A stretch of 42,008 nucleotides of DNA from NCBI GenBank assembly GCA_902565895.1, contig CACFGV010000016.1:1-42008 (forward strand), given 5' to 3'. Positions 1-7,619 of the stretch are shown here, piece after piece; positions within the stretch are counted from its first letter, which is position 1; every line of letters starts with the position of its first letter. The DNA is from K189A clade bacterium (GTDB taxonomy: Bacteria > Pseudomonadota > Gammaproteobacteria > Pseudomonadales > Azotimanducaceae). The notes under the pieces are model-generated. The model made no database searches, was not told the DNA's origin, and was given only the letters and a program-made list of their open reading frames with translations. The position numbers and the translations under genes were made by a program.

Positions 1-594
1 GCCAGTGCAGCGACCATGGCGTTATTGGCGGTGCGGCGGCTCGGTAAGGGGCAAGAGATCTTCCTCGATATGTTTGGCGCCAACGCCTACGCCAACTTCG
101 ATGACTTTATCGATAATGGCAACGGGTCTCAGCGGCAGCCCTTGAACGGGGACTACACAGGTCTTGGTGACTATCAGCGCCTGTATCCATGCCAGCAGGG
201 TTGGTTGTATGTGTATTTACCCACTGCCGAGGATCAAACTGCCTTTCATCAGCACGTACCCTCTTTTGCTCACTTAAGTGAGCAGTCCGCAGAAGCGTGG
301 GAATCGCTGCTTTTGCCCCAGGGTTTATGTTGTGTACAAGCCGATGTTGAGGTGCCAGGTCTGCGCATTCAGCAATCGATGTTTGCGCAAAGCGGTGTAA
401 CAGCGCGATTTACTCACGCCAAACACGGTTCAGGACTGCGTCATGGGGCCATGTCGGAGTGGCCTGAAGTCACGCGAGAGTTGCGCGGGCCCTGTGAAGT
501 GGGTGATGCCACAGAACAATTGCTAGCCGAGCTAGGTTATACCAGCCAGGCGGCGGCAGAGCTTGCGGCCAGCGGCGTCGTCAGAGTGGGTTAA
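1..594 (+). CDS. CaiB/BaiF (class III) CoA-transferase family protein, C-terminal part
   Basis: The reading frame is open from base 1, so the gene begins before the window and only about 197 C-terminal residues are seen. The early segment with an alanine-rich helix followed by a GKGQ motif is typical of the middle of class III CoA-transferases, which are normally about 380-400 residues. The C-terminal half contains the usual hydrophobic pattern and a closing segment with LLAELGYT, as seen in the family just before the end of the protein. These enzymes move CoA between acyl donors and carboxylic acids in the cytoplasm; the substrate cannot be read from this fragment. The catalytic Asp lies in the missing N-terminal half. 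The stop TAA overlaps by 4 nt with the stop of the next, convergent gene. Confidence 0.75.
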   Translation, partial: ASAATMALLAVRRLGKGQEIFLDMFGANAYANFDDFIDNGNGSQRQPLNGDYTGLGDYQRLYPCQQGWLYVYLPTAEDQTAFHQHVPSFAHLSEQSAEAWESLLLPQGLCCVQADVEVPGLRIQQSMFAQSGVTARFTHAKHGSGLRHGAMSEWPEVTRELRGPCEVGDATEQLLAELGYTSQAAAELAASGVVRVG

Positions 595-917
595 TTCTTA
601 AAGTTGCGACGGCGGCGTGCCTCCTGGTGTTCCCAATTAAATAATGCAACAAAGTAGCCACCTAACGCGCAGACCAGGGCAGTGATGACGATAAGGCTTG
701 GTTCAAAGCTGATCTCGCGCCAGCCAAAGTCGGCCCTGTCCAGCAGCAGGTAAACGCTCAATACTAAAAACAAACAGCCGCTCCAGTACATCACGCCGTA
801 CTTATACGCATAGGTCTTGCGTCCAAGTCGGCGTAAACGCTCCCAACGTCGTAATTCTTCAGGCGGTATTGGCGTAATTTTTCTCCATATATCGGGATTC
901 CTGACCCTCTTCAGCAA
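591..917 (-). CDS. small inner-membrane protein of unknown function
   Basis: A 108-residue protein with a basic, tryptophan-containing N-terminus (about residues 1-40), two hydrophobic segments (about 43-60 and 73-93) and a very basic tail containing RRRR near residue 101. This predicts a two-helix membrane protein with both ends in the cytoplasm. I do not recognise a named family. It sits tail to tail with the CoA-transferase gene (4-nt overlap) and head to head with the desaturase gene about 143 bp away, so it may share a promoter region with the desaturase. Codon use and composition look like a real gene, but there is no strong Shine-Dalgarno sequence before the ATG. Confidence 0.55.
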   Translation of the reverse strand: MLKRVRNPDIWRKITPIPPEELRRWERLRRLGRKTYAYKYGVMYWSGCLFLVLSVYLLLDRADFGWREISFEPSLIVITALVCALGGYFVALFNWEHQEARRRRNFKN

Positions 918-1026
918 AGCTAATGATCATAGATTTGCTGACACTAGGCCATAGACCAGTGGTGTCATTCTTGGGACTGGCGGTAGTTTTGCCGGGATGC
1001 GAGGAAACTACCTAGACAAATCAGGG

Positions 1027-1054
1027 TTGCGGAGTCGTTATAGCGCGCTAAGAT
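1027..1054 (+). promoter_or_regulatory. possible promoter for a leaderless desaturase mRNA
   Basis: TTGCGG at 1027-1032, a 16-bp spacer and TAAGAT at 1049-1054 form a weak sigma70-like pair. The start codon of the desaturase is at 1061, only 6 nt after the -10 box, and no ribosome binding site is visible, so transcription may start at or next to the ATG. This is inferred from spacing only. Confidence 0.25.
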
Positions 1055-1060
1055 TGCGCC

Positions 1061-1990
1061 ATGAGTGAATTGCAACGACCTAGCGATTTTTTTTCGCCAA
1101 GCGAAATCGACCAGCTACGTGAAATTTCGGATTGGCGTGCGGCAGCGTCGGTAGCGCACTGTTGGGGCGTTATTCTGCTGACTTGGGTAGTTGTGTCCAT
1201 CTGGACCAATCCGCTGACGGTACTGCTTGGTATTATGATCATCGGCACTCGTCAGCTGGGCTTATTCGTACTCACCCATGATGCGTCTCATATGGCGTTG
1301 TTTAGCAATCGGAAGCTTAATGATTGGGTGGCGCAATGGGTGTTAAACCGACCTCACACTGATGCCTCTATTGATGTTTATCGCCGCTACCACATTCAAC
1401 ACCATCTCCACACCCAGCAGTCGGACGACCCCGACCTCGCACTGTCCGCGCCATTCCCGATAAGTAAGAAATCGTTGCGGCGCAAGTTTATTAGGGACCT
1501 GACTGGGCAGACTGGTTGGAAGCAATACAGTCGTTTGATTAACAGCGCCTTTAGCGGCGATACCTGGCGTCAAAAGTTAGCAAATGGCTTGGCGCGATTA
1601 GGCCCGAACATTGCTATCAACCTGATTTTTTTAAGCGCTTTCAGTCTGGCCGGTGTGTGGTATCTATACTTTTTGCTGTGGGTTGTGCCTTCACTGACCT
1701 GGTACCGCTTGGTGGTGCGTATTCGAAATATCGGCGAACACGCGGTGGTACCTGACGACGATGACCGTTTGCGCAACACCCGCACCACTACGGCTAATTT
1801 GTTAGAACGTGCGTTTATTGCGCCTTATAACGTGCAATATCACCTGGAACACCATCTGATTGTGAATTGCCCACACTATAGGCTGCCGTTGGCGCACAGG
1901 TTACTGTTGAACAAAAGTTTGGGTGACAAAATGGAAATCCAGCCTGGCTACCCCACGGTATTACGACTCGCAACCGGCGCAAGCGCCTAG
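1061..1990 (+). CDS. membrane fatty acid desaturase family protein
   Basis: A 309-residue integral membrane di-iron enzyme. The three histidine boxes of membrane desaturases and hydroxylases are clear: HDASH at residues 73-77, HIQHH at 111-115 and HLEHH at 261-265. Hydrophobic segments lie around residues 35-70 and 180-210, as expected for two membrane hairpins with the His boxes facing the cytoplasm. Such enzymes use O2 and reduced ferredoxin or cytochrome b5-type donors to put double bonds or hydroxyls into acyl chains, carotenoids or related lipids; the exact substrate is not readable. The start ATG at 1061 has no clear ribosome binding site. The next gene, an aminotransferase, is convergent and 39 bp away. 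Confidence 0.85.
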   Translation: MSELQRPSDFFSPSEIDQLREISDWRAAASVAHCWGVILLTWVVVSIWTNPLTVLLGIMIIGTRQLGLFVLTHDASHMALFSNRKLNDWVAQWVLNRPHTDASIDVYRRYHIQHHLHTQQSDDPDLALSAPFPISKKSLRRKFIRDLTGQTGWKQYSRLINSAFSGDTWRQKLANGLARLGPNIAINLIFLSAFSLAGVWYLYFLLWVVPSLTWYRLVVRIRNIGEHAVVPDDDDRLRNTRTTTANLLERAFIAPYNVQYHLEHHLIVNCPHYRLPLAHRLLLNKSLGDKMEIQPGYPTVLRLATGASA

Positions 1991-2029
1991 GCCTCTAGTT
2001 CGCCAAAACTCCACGCTCTGGTTGGAGTA

Positions 2030-3184
2030 CTAAAATAACGATTCAAAATTGCGTGCTTCGTTGCTGCCTCGGCAGCTGCGAATGCACCGCGCCAATATAG
2101 GCAGACCGGTGGTGATTTGGTCCGGCGTTAAGTGACCAAACGCCAAGCGCAGATAAGGCACATCCTGTCGCTGATAATGAAAAGATTGGCCCGGCAGATA
2201 GGCTACACCTTGTTCCCGCGACATTGACCAGAGTTTGCTGCGATCGACATCGTCGGGTAAGCGAACCCAAATAAATAGACCGCCCACTGGCACTGACCAA
2301 ACGCAGGTATCTCCCAGTTCTTCTTCCAATCCCTTCAAGGTCAGATCTCGTTTGTCTTGCAATACAGGGTTCGCAACCTTGGCGTGTGCGGCAATGCCGT
2401 CTTTATAAAACTCGGCGGTAATGGCTGCGGCCAGAGTGTTGCTGCCGGCATCGCTGCGTCGTGCTAACAAGCGATCCAGCATAGGCGGTTTTGCGTAGAT
2501 ATAGCCCAGGCGCAAACCCGGTGCGAGAATCTTAGATAACGAGCACAGATAGATAATGTTTGGATCATCGTCGAGTGCGTAAAAAGCTGGCTCCAGCGGC
2601 CCTTCGTAGTGCACATCTGCGTAGCAATTGTCTTCGATAATAGGTACGCCGTAATGTTTGCCGAGCTCAATGATTTGTTTGCGGCGCTGGGCAGGCATAA
2701 CAAAGCCGGTAGGGTTTTGATAGGTGCTGATGGTGTAAATGAATTTGGGCAGTCGCTGGGCCTTGCTCAACCGATCGAGTTGTTCTTCAACTTTATCTGG
2801 GCGCATGCCGCCCTCGTCTAATGGCACGCCGACCATGTCTAACTTTAAGTTGCGGTAGGCGCTGAGAGTTCCGGGATAGCTGTATTCTTCTACAAGAATC
2901 GTATCGCCATGATTTTCCTGCAAAGCCTCAGCACTTAATGTCACGCCCTGCATAGAGCCGTTTGTGAGCATCAAGTGATCCGGATCTACCGACACCCCCT
3001 CGCGCTCGCACTCGCGTTGCGCCATGGCCTGGCGCATGCCTAGGTGGCCTAGATTGCCCGGATATTCGGTGAGTTCTTGTGCCTGCTCGGCAATGACCTT
3101 TGTTGCCGCAGCTTGCAAGCCCGCTACCGGAAAGGTGCTGGGGTCAGATCGGCCACTGCCGAAGTCGTACTTTATGCTAGACAT
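2030..3184 (-). CDS. PLP-dependent aminotransferase, class I/II (2-aminoadipate/valine-pyruvate-like)
   Basis: A 384-residue fold-type I aminotransferase without the GntR-type DNA-binding domain found in MocR regulators. Visible PLP-site features are YQNPTG at 155-160, the pyridine-binding Asp in IIEDNCYAD (Asp185) and the Schiff-base lysine in SLSK (Lys218), followed by the phosphate-binding run PGLRLGY. A C-terminal Arg in YLRLAFG probably binds the substrate carboxylate. The family moves amino groups between amino acids and 2-oxo acids; substrate is unknown. Its ATG lies 8 nt inside the end of the upstream TIM-barrel gene, so the two are translationally coupled and probably act on related compounds. 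A short GAAGGG sequence precedes the start. Confidence 0.85.
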   Translation of the reverse strand: MSSIKYDFGSGRSDPSTFPVAGLQAAATKVIAEQAQELTEYPGNLGHLGMRQAMAQRECEREGVSVDPDHLMLTNGSMQGVTLSAEALQENHGDTILVEEYSYPGTLSAYRNLKLDMVGVPLDEGGMRPDKVEEQLDRLSKAQRLPKFIYTISTYQNPTGFVMPAQRRKQIIELGKHYGVPIIEDNCYADVHYEGPLEPAFYALDDDPNIIYLCSLSKILAPGLRLGYIYAKPPMLDRLLARRSDAGSNTLAAAITAEFYKDGIAAHAKVANPVLQDKRDLTLKGLEEELGDTCVWSVPVGGLFIWVRLPDDVDRSKLWSMSREQGVAYLPGQSFHYQRQDVPYLRLAFGHLTPDQITTGLPILARCIRSCRGSNEARNFESLF

Positions 3185-3947
3185 TGCCCTTCGCCATATT
3201 GTTTTCGGTCAGATATTTATAGCTCATGGCTACGGCCGTGAGCATGTCTGTTGCGCAGTTGTCCAGTTCTACAACGGCCCATTCAAATACGTCTGGGTCC
3301 ACCGCGGCAAAAATCGGTTTGAAGTCCATCTTACCGCTGCCAACAGCAACATGGGGTTGGTCTCTGACCAACGGGCCATCCTTGATGTGCGCCAATGGCA
3401 TGCGTTCGCGTACTCGAGTCACCTCTTCTACGGGATCGTTTTTGCCAAAATTGGCGGCCCAGTACGTGTCGATTTGGAACTCCACCTCAGGCACCGCATC
3501 CTGCAGGTAGTGGTAGCCAGTTCGACCATTGATAGGCTCGTATTCCCAATGATGATTGTGCAGGAACAGGGTGAGATCGTAGGGTTTAAGCGCGTCGACG
3601 ACTTTTTGGGTGGTATCGATTGTGCGGTTAAGCGCATCCATGTCTTTGAAGTCGTCCGGCCCAAAGCCGCCAGGTACTCGGTTCAGCCCTAAGGTTTTTA
3701 CGATATCAGCAACTTGGGAGATGTCCGGGCTGCGGGTCACCCAGGGAAAGTGAGTAGACGATACTTCCATGCCCAAATCGTTCACCTGCTTTTTGAACTC
3801 GGTTGGGCTTTTACCGAATAGATTGAAAGGCTCGACGCCCTTAAAACCGATCTTGGCGATCAGTTCCAGGACTTGATCAAAATTTTCAAGCGAGGCTTCG
3901 CGCACGCTGTACAGCTGAACTGAAATCGGCGGGGTCGTGGTTGTCAT
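3177..3947 (-). CDS. sugar phosphate isomerase/epimerase-like TIM-barrel protein (AP endonuclease 2 fold)
   Basis: A 256-residue protein of the xylose-isomerase-like family. It starts with SVQLYSVREA, the first barrel strand that is typical of the family, and carries metal-ligand-type strands further on: HNHHWEY near residues 131-137, QIDTYWAAN near 158-166 and AHIKDGP near 186-192. An acidic strand, WAVVELD (about 224-230), closes the barrel. Such enzymes isomerise or epimerise sugars, keto-sugars and inositol derivatives using a divalent metal. A strong GGGAGG sequence lies just before the ATG. It leads a two-gene operon with the aminotransferase and is divergent from a Gfo/Idh dehydrogenase, the classic genomic partner of these enzymes. 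Confidence 0.8.
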   Translation of the reverse strand: MTTTTPPISVQLYSVREASLENFDQVLELIAKIGFKGVEPFNLFGKSPTEFKKQVNDLGMEVSSTHFPWVTRSPDISQVADIVKTLGLNRVPGGFGPDDFKDMDALNRTIDTTQKVVDALKPYDLTLFLHNHHWEYEPINGRTGYHYLQDAVPEVEFQIDTYWAANFGKNDPVEEVTRVRERMPLAHIKDGPLVRDQPHVAVGSGKMDFKPIFAAVDPDVFEWAVVELDNCATDMLTAVAMSYKYLTENNMAKGNV

Positions 3948-4052
3948 AAGCTCCTCCCTAAGCGCTATCCTAACCCGAACATTGGTCAGACATCATGATC
4001 GGTGCGGTGTTAAATTTGCCCTCTCAAGCATACTTTCAGGGGAAGGAGAGCT

Positions 4053-5198
4053 GTGGCGAAACTCAGGTTCGGGCTGGTGGGCGGCGGTTATGGTGCCTTT
4101 ATTGGCCAAGTACACCGCATGGCCGCCGAATTGGATGGGCTGGCTGAACTGGTCTGCGGGGCATTTTCTTCTGACCCAGAGCGTTCCCAGAGCGCGGGTG
4201 CACAGTTGTACAAGCTACCCAAGGCTCGATCTTATCCGTCCTTCGAGGCGATGTTCGCAGGTGAACAACAGTTACCTGCCCTACAGCGCATGGACTTTGT
4301 CATTATTGCCACGCCAAATCACATGCATTACCCCATCGCTCGCGCGGCGTTAGACAGTGGGTTTCATGTGATGTGTGACAAGCCGGTGACCTTTTCTTTG
4401 AGCGAGGCTTTGGCGCTGCAACAGCAAATTCAAAACAGTGGCTTGACCTTCGGCCTGACTCATAACTACACCGGTTACGCCATGGTGCGTGAAGCGCGTC
4501 AACTAGTGCGTAGTGGCGTTATTGGTGAAATACGTAGGGTAAATTGCGAATACCTGCAAGGTTGGTTGGCACAAGCCGAACACGACAACAAACAGGCCCA
4601 GTGGCGAACCGATCCTAACCGAGCCGGTGTGGCGGGATGTTTTGGCGATATTGGCAGCCACGCAGAGAACTTGCTGAGCTTTGTGACGGGTTTGCAGATT
4701 GAGGAACTGTGTGCGGATCTGACCACTTTTGTCGATGGCCGCGAACTGGACGACGACGGCAATGTATTGCTGCGTATGCAGGGGGGTGCAAAGGGCACGA
4801 TCAGTGCCAGTCAGATTGCGTTGGGTAAGGAAAACGACTTGCGCTTGCAGGTATTTGGCACCAAGGCGAGTTTGGAGTGGCAGCAATCAGATGCGAATTC
4901 GTTGATCGTGCGCTACAGCGACAAGCCCATGGCGGTGCATCGCAGTGGTTGGGCGGGCACCAGTGCCGTGTCGGTAGCCGCTACGCGCTTGCCGGCCGGG
5001 CATCCAGAGGGCTACTTGGAGGCCTTTGCGCAACTGTACAAAGACTTCTGTCTTACTCTATTGGGCGATGAGTCTGCCGAGGTTTTTCCGACCATTGATG
5101 ACGGTGTGCGCGGTATGCGTTTTATTGAACAAGTGGTCGCCAGTTCTAAAGCCGGTGGTCAGTGGGTGTCCTTTGTGGCGCCAAAAAAGGGAGGGTGA
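4053..5198 (+). CDS. Gfo/Idh/MocA family NAD(P)-dependent oxidoreductase
   Basis: A 381-residue dehydrogenase. The N-terminal Rossmann fold shows [12 protein letters not shown] (residues 7-18) and the strand [12 protein letters not shown] (82-93). The family CEKP-type motif is present as CDKP (108-111), whose lysine is catalytic, and GDIGSHAEN about 90 residues later gives the typical C-terminal domain Asp/His pair. The family oxidises sugars, sugar acids or cyclitols with NAD(P). The start is a GTG placed 5-7 nt behind GGAAGGAGAG, a strong ribosome binding site. It is followed after 1 nt by another TIM-barrel epimerase gene, so the two form a translation-coupled pair. Substrate is not readable. 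Confidence 0.9.
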   Translation: MAKLRFGLVGGGYGAFIGQVHRMAAELDGLAELVCGAFSSDPERSQSAGAQLYKLPKARSYPSFEAMFAGEQQLPALQRMDFVIIATPNHMHYPIARAALDSGFHVMCDKPVTFSLSEALALQQQIQNSGLTFGLTHNYTGYAMVREARQLVRSGVIGEIRRVNCEYLQGWLAQAEHDNKQAQWRTDPNRAGVAGCFGDIGSHAENLLSFVTGLQIEELCADLTTFVDGRELDDDGNVLLRMQGGAKGTISASQIALGKENDLRLQVFGTKASLEWQQSDANSLIVRYSDKPMAVHRSGWAGTSAVSVAATRLPAGHPEGYLEAFAQLYKDFCLTLLGDESAEVFPTIDDGVRGMRFIEQVVASSKAGGQWVSFVAPKKGG

Positions 5199-5199
5199 T

Positions 5200-6255
5200 A
5201 TGCGAACGTTAAAGGGTCCCGCGATATTTCTGGCTCAGTTTATGGCGGACGATGAGCCATTTAACTCAATTGATGCGATGGCGCAGTGGGCATCACAGCT
5301 GGGCTTTGTTGGTCTGCAAGTGCCTATTGGCAATCCGGCATTTATTGATGTGGCCGTGGCGGCTGAGAGTAAGGACTATTGCGATGAGTTGCGTGAGCGA
5401 GTGGCGGCTCACGGCGTAGAGATTACCGAGTTATCGACCCATTTGGAGGGGCAGTTGGTGGCTGTGCACCCTGCCTATAACGAGATGTTCGACGGCTTTG
5501 CGCCCGCAGAGCTTCGTGGTAATCCCTCTGGGCGAACGGAGTGGGCAATTCAACAGGTGAAACTCGCGGCCCAGGCCAGTCGCAATATGGGTTTGAGCGA
5601 ACACGCAACTTTTTCTGGCGCGTTGTTGTGGCCTTATATGTATCCCTGGCCCCAACGGCCTCAGGGGTTGGTCGAAGAGGGTTTTACCGAGCTGGCTAAG
5701 CGTTGGCGGCCTATATTGGATACTTTCGACGAGCAGGGGGTAAACGTTTGTTACGAGATACACCCCGGCGAGGACCTTCACGATGGAGTAACGTTTGAGC
5801 GCTTTTTGGCTGCGGTAGATGACCATGCCCGGGCCAACATTCTTTACGATCCAAGCCATTTTGCACTGCAGGGCATGGACTACTTGAGCTTTATCGACCA
5901 TTACCACGAACGCATTCGCATGTTTCATGTCAAAGACGCGGAGCTGAATACCAACGGACGCAGCGGTGTATACGGTGGTTATCAGGACTGGTTGCAGCGC
6001 CCTGGCCGTTTTCGCTCCCTTGGCGATGGGCAGATCGATTTCAAAGGCATTTTTTCAAAGCTCGCAGGTTATGACTTCGAAGGGTGGGCGGTGCTTGAGT
6101 GGGAGTGCTGCTTAAAGCATCAACAAGACGGTGCCCGAGAAGGCGCTGAATTTATTCGCGAGCACATTATTCGGGTTACCGATAAAGCCTTTGATGACTT
6201 TGCTGCGGCCGGCACAGACGCTGTTGCAAACCGCAGAATACTGGGCTTGGACTAG
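5200..6255 (+). CDS. sugar phosphate isomerase/epimerase-like TIM-barrel protein
   Basis: A 351-residue protein. I place the start at ATG 5200, right behind GGGAGGGTGAT and 1 nt after the dehydrogenase stop; the frame is open further upstream, but that part lies inside the dehydrogenase gene. Barrel signatures include GLQVPIGNPAF early, ITELSTHLEGQ, the metal-site strand VCYEIHPGE, ANILYDPSHFALQGMD, RMFHVKDAE and the final acidic strand WAVLEWEC. This arrangement of Glu, Asp, His and Glu is the usual divalent metal site of the xylose-isomerase-like superfamily. At 351 residues it belongs to the longer subgroup often found next to Gfo/Idh/MocA dehydrogenases. It probably works in the same pathway as its upstream neighbour. 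Confidence 0.88.
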   Translation: MRTLKGPAIFLAQFMADDEPFNSIDAMAQWASQLGFVGLQVPIGNPAFIDVAVAAESKDYCDELRERVAAHGVEITELSTHLEGQLVAVHPAYNEMFDGFAPAELRGNPSGRTEWAIQQVKLAAQASRNMGLSEHATFSGALLWPYMYPWPQRPQGLVEEGFTELAKRWRPILDTFDEQGVNVCYEIHPGEDLHDGVTFERFLAAVDDHARANILYDPSHFALQGMDYLSFIDHYHERIRMFHVKDAELNTNGRSGVYGGYQDWLQRPGRFRSLGDGQIDFKGIFSKLAGYDFEGWAVLEWECCLKHQQDGAREGAEFIREHIIRVTDKAFDDFAAAGTDAVANRRILGLD

Positions 6256-6264
6256 AGCATACAG

Positions 6265-7152
6265 ATGCAAGAGATACTGAATAGGCCGGCAAAATTTCTG
6301 ACCCAGGGGCAACGCGAAGCGTACTTTGCTGATGGCTTTATTGGAGTGAAGGGTTTGGTGGATGCGCATTGGCTCGAGCGCCTGAATGAGGTCACCAACG
6401 AATTTATTGAGATAAGCAAAGATTATTCAAGCGAGCGCAAAGACAAACGCTTTGATCTTGAACCAGATCACAGCGCTGAAAATCCGCGTTTGCGTCGCCT
6501 GAACTCGCCGGTTGATCACCATGAGGCCTATTGGGATTTTGCGAGCACCGGACCCTTTGTTGACATAGCCGAAGATTTGCTGGGTCCGAACGTCAAATTT
6601 CATCACGCCAAATTGAACTTCAAATGGGGTGGCGGCGGAGAAGAGGTCAAATGGCACCAGGACATACAGTTTTGGCCACATACGAATTATCAGGTGCTGA
6701 CGCTCGGTGTGTATCTGGACGATGTAACAGCAGATATGGCACCGATGAGGATAATCCCTGACAGTCATAATGGCCCGCTGTACGATCTTTACGATAACGA
6801 CGGTAATTGGACCGGTAATATCCGCGATGCCGAAGTGCCTAAGCTGGGCACCGAACGCGCGGTCTATTTGGGTGGCCCAGCAGGCAGTATTACTGCCCAC
6901 AATTGTCGTTGTGTGCATGGTTCGCCGCCCAATAACAGCCCTAGGCCGCGGCCATTGCTGCTATGCGCTTACTCCGCAGCCCACGCCTTGCCCATTACGG
7001 ATCTCACCAAAGGTGGCAAATACGCAGAAACAATAGTGCGCGGTGAACCCGCACGGTGGGCGCAGTTTGACCCTCGACCAGTGCTTATGCCGCCGGATTG
7101 GTCGAAGACTCGGTATAAGTCGATTTTTGAGCATCAGCAGGGGGATGGCTGA
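6265..7152 (+). CDS. phytanoyl-CoA dioxygenase (PhyH) family Fe(II)/2-oxoglutarate oxygenase
   Basis: A 295-residue non-heme iron oxygenase. The facial triad is visible as HQD (His131, Asp133) and the distal His218 in CVHGSPPN, followed by an RPRP stretch whose arginine probably binds 2-oxoglutarate. The central MRIIPDSHNGPLY is the usual family signature. These enzymes hydroxylate or otherwise oxidise small organic substrates while decarboxylating 2-oxoglutarate. It lies 9 nt after the epimerase gene in the same direction, so it is probably the last gene of the Gfo/Idh operon and acts on a compound of that pathway. It is not closely similar to the other two PhyH proteins in this window. Confidence 0.85.
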   Translation: MQEILNRPAKFLTQGQREAYFADGFIGVKGLVDAHWLERLNEVTNEFIEISKDYSSERKDKRFDLEPDHSAENPRLRRLNSPVDHHEAYWDFASTGPFVDIAEDLLGPNVKFHHAKLNFKWGGGGEEVKWHQDIQFWPHTNYQVLTLGVYLDDVTADMAPMRIIPDSHNGPLYDLYDNDGNWTGNIRDAEVPKLGTERAVYLGGPAGSITAHNCRCVHGSPPNNSPRPRPLLLCAYSAAHALPITDLTKGGKYAETIVRGEPARWAQFDPRPVLMPPDWSKTRYKSIFEHQQGDG

Positions 7153-7222
7153 TCGTTGCTGTCGCACCGCGCCATGTGGACTAACTTTAAGAATAATTTA
7201 CGGCTGATAATGGCTGTTAGTG

Positions 7223-7251
7223 TTGACTCTTTGGTTAAGCATCGCCATTAT
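7223..7251 (+). promoter_or_regulatory. sigma70-like promoter inside the intergenic region
   Basis: TTGACT (7223-7228) and CATTAT (7246-7251) are separated by exactly 17 bp, matching the consensus at 5 of 6 and 4 of 6 positions. A transcript would start near 7258 and run into the terminator at 7544-7581, giving an RNA of about 320 nt that contains no large gene. Confidence 0.4.
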
Positions 7252-7371
7252 GCGCGCCCTTGTCCGAATGGCTATATCAAACGCGATTAAAATCCGTTAG
7301 CTATAACGTTCAGAAAAGAATTAAGCAATCAATCAAAAGTTGCGAAAGCAACCAAAAAGCAATTACTCGTT

Positions 7372-7521
7372 ATGAAATTCGCCATGACCACATATTCATC
7401 TTCTACCGCTGTGTGTAGAGCAACACTGCGTCGCGTCGCAGTGGGCGGCGTCGTGTGGGCGATTCAATCGCAAATGCACCTAGCGAGCGATGTTCATCAA
7501 GCAGGAGGCTATGACGGCTAA
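7372..7521 (+). CDS. possible 49-residue small protein
   Basis: An ATG-to-TAA frame of 49 codons ends 22 nt before a strong terminator. The peptide begins MKFAMTTYSSS, has a mildly basic and hydrophobic middle (RRVAVGGVVWAIQ) and ends in a glycine-rich HQAGGYDG tail. The ribosome binding site is weak: only an A-rich sequence precedes the ATG. I do not recognise a family. A second in-frame ATG lies at 7384. The coding potential is uncertain, because the frame also contains the 7424-7443 hairpin and could simply be a chance frame within a structured RNA. Confidence 0.25.
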   Translation: MKFAMTTYSSSTAVCRATLRRVAVGGVVWAIQSQMHLASDVHQAGGYDG

Positions 7522-7543
7522 TTTGATCTTTTTAATACGATTC

Positions 7544-7581
7544 AAAAAACCCCGAAGAGCCGCAAGCCTTCGGGGTTTTTT
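7544..7581. terminator. strong intrinsic terminator, able to work in both directions
   Basis: An 8-bp G+C-rich stem (CCCCGAAG at 7550-7557 pairing with CTTCGGGG at 7568-7575) is flanked by A6 (7544-7549) and T6 (7576-7581). It separates the PhyH operon and the intergenic unit from the MFS gene that follows. Confidence 0.9.
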
Positions 7582-7619
7582 GCTTCTGGGTTTAACGATT
7601 TTCTGCCAAGGAAATGGCT

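Larger units (their letters stand above)
7258..7581 (+). ncRNA. candidate structured RNA or small mRNA of about 320 nt
   Basis: The unit is bounded by the promoter at 7223-7251 and the terminator at 7544-7581. Three perfect short hairpins are visible: a 5-bp stem with a GCTA loop at 7295-7308, a 5-bp stem closed by a GAAA tetraloop at 7339-7352, and a 7-bp stem with a 6-nt loop at 7424-7443. A perfect GCGATT/AATCGC palindrome with a 1-nt centre lies at 7459-7471. I recognise no known RNA family. It could be a regulatory RNA, a small mRNA for the 49-residue ORF, or both. Confidence 0.3.
7153..7613. other. 461-bp intergenic region with promoter, hairpins, small ORF and terminator
   Basis: This is the only stretch above 300 bp without an established gene. 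It is noticeably more A+T-rich in its middle part than its neighbours. It contains a sigma70-like promoter (7223-7251), three short hairpins, a 49-codon open frame (7372-7521) and a strong intrinsic terminator (7544-7581), each listed separately. No tRNA-like fold was seen. Confidence 0.6.

Noticed and set aside
3024-3692. 222-codon plus-strand frame overlapping the aminotransferase and epimerase genes
   Set aside because: It runs antisense to two well-supported genes, shows no recognisable domain and has no ribosome binding site.
5026-5199. Longer start for the epimerase gene at 5026
   Set aside because: The extension overlaps the dehydrogenase gene by 173 bases, has unrelated composition and no family similarity; ATG 5200 has a strong ribosome binding site.
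7258-7581. tRNA or known riboswitch in the intergenic region
   Set aside because: No cloverleaf, TTC-loop or recognisable riboswitch core is visible; only short independent hairpins.
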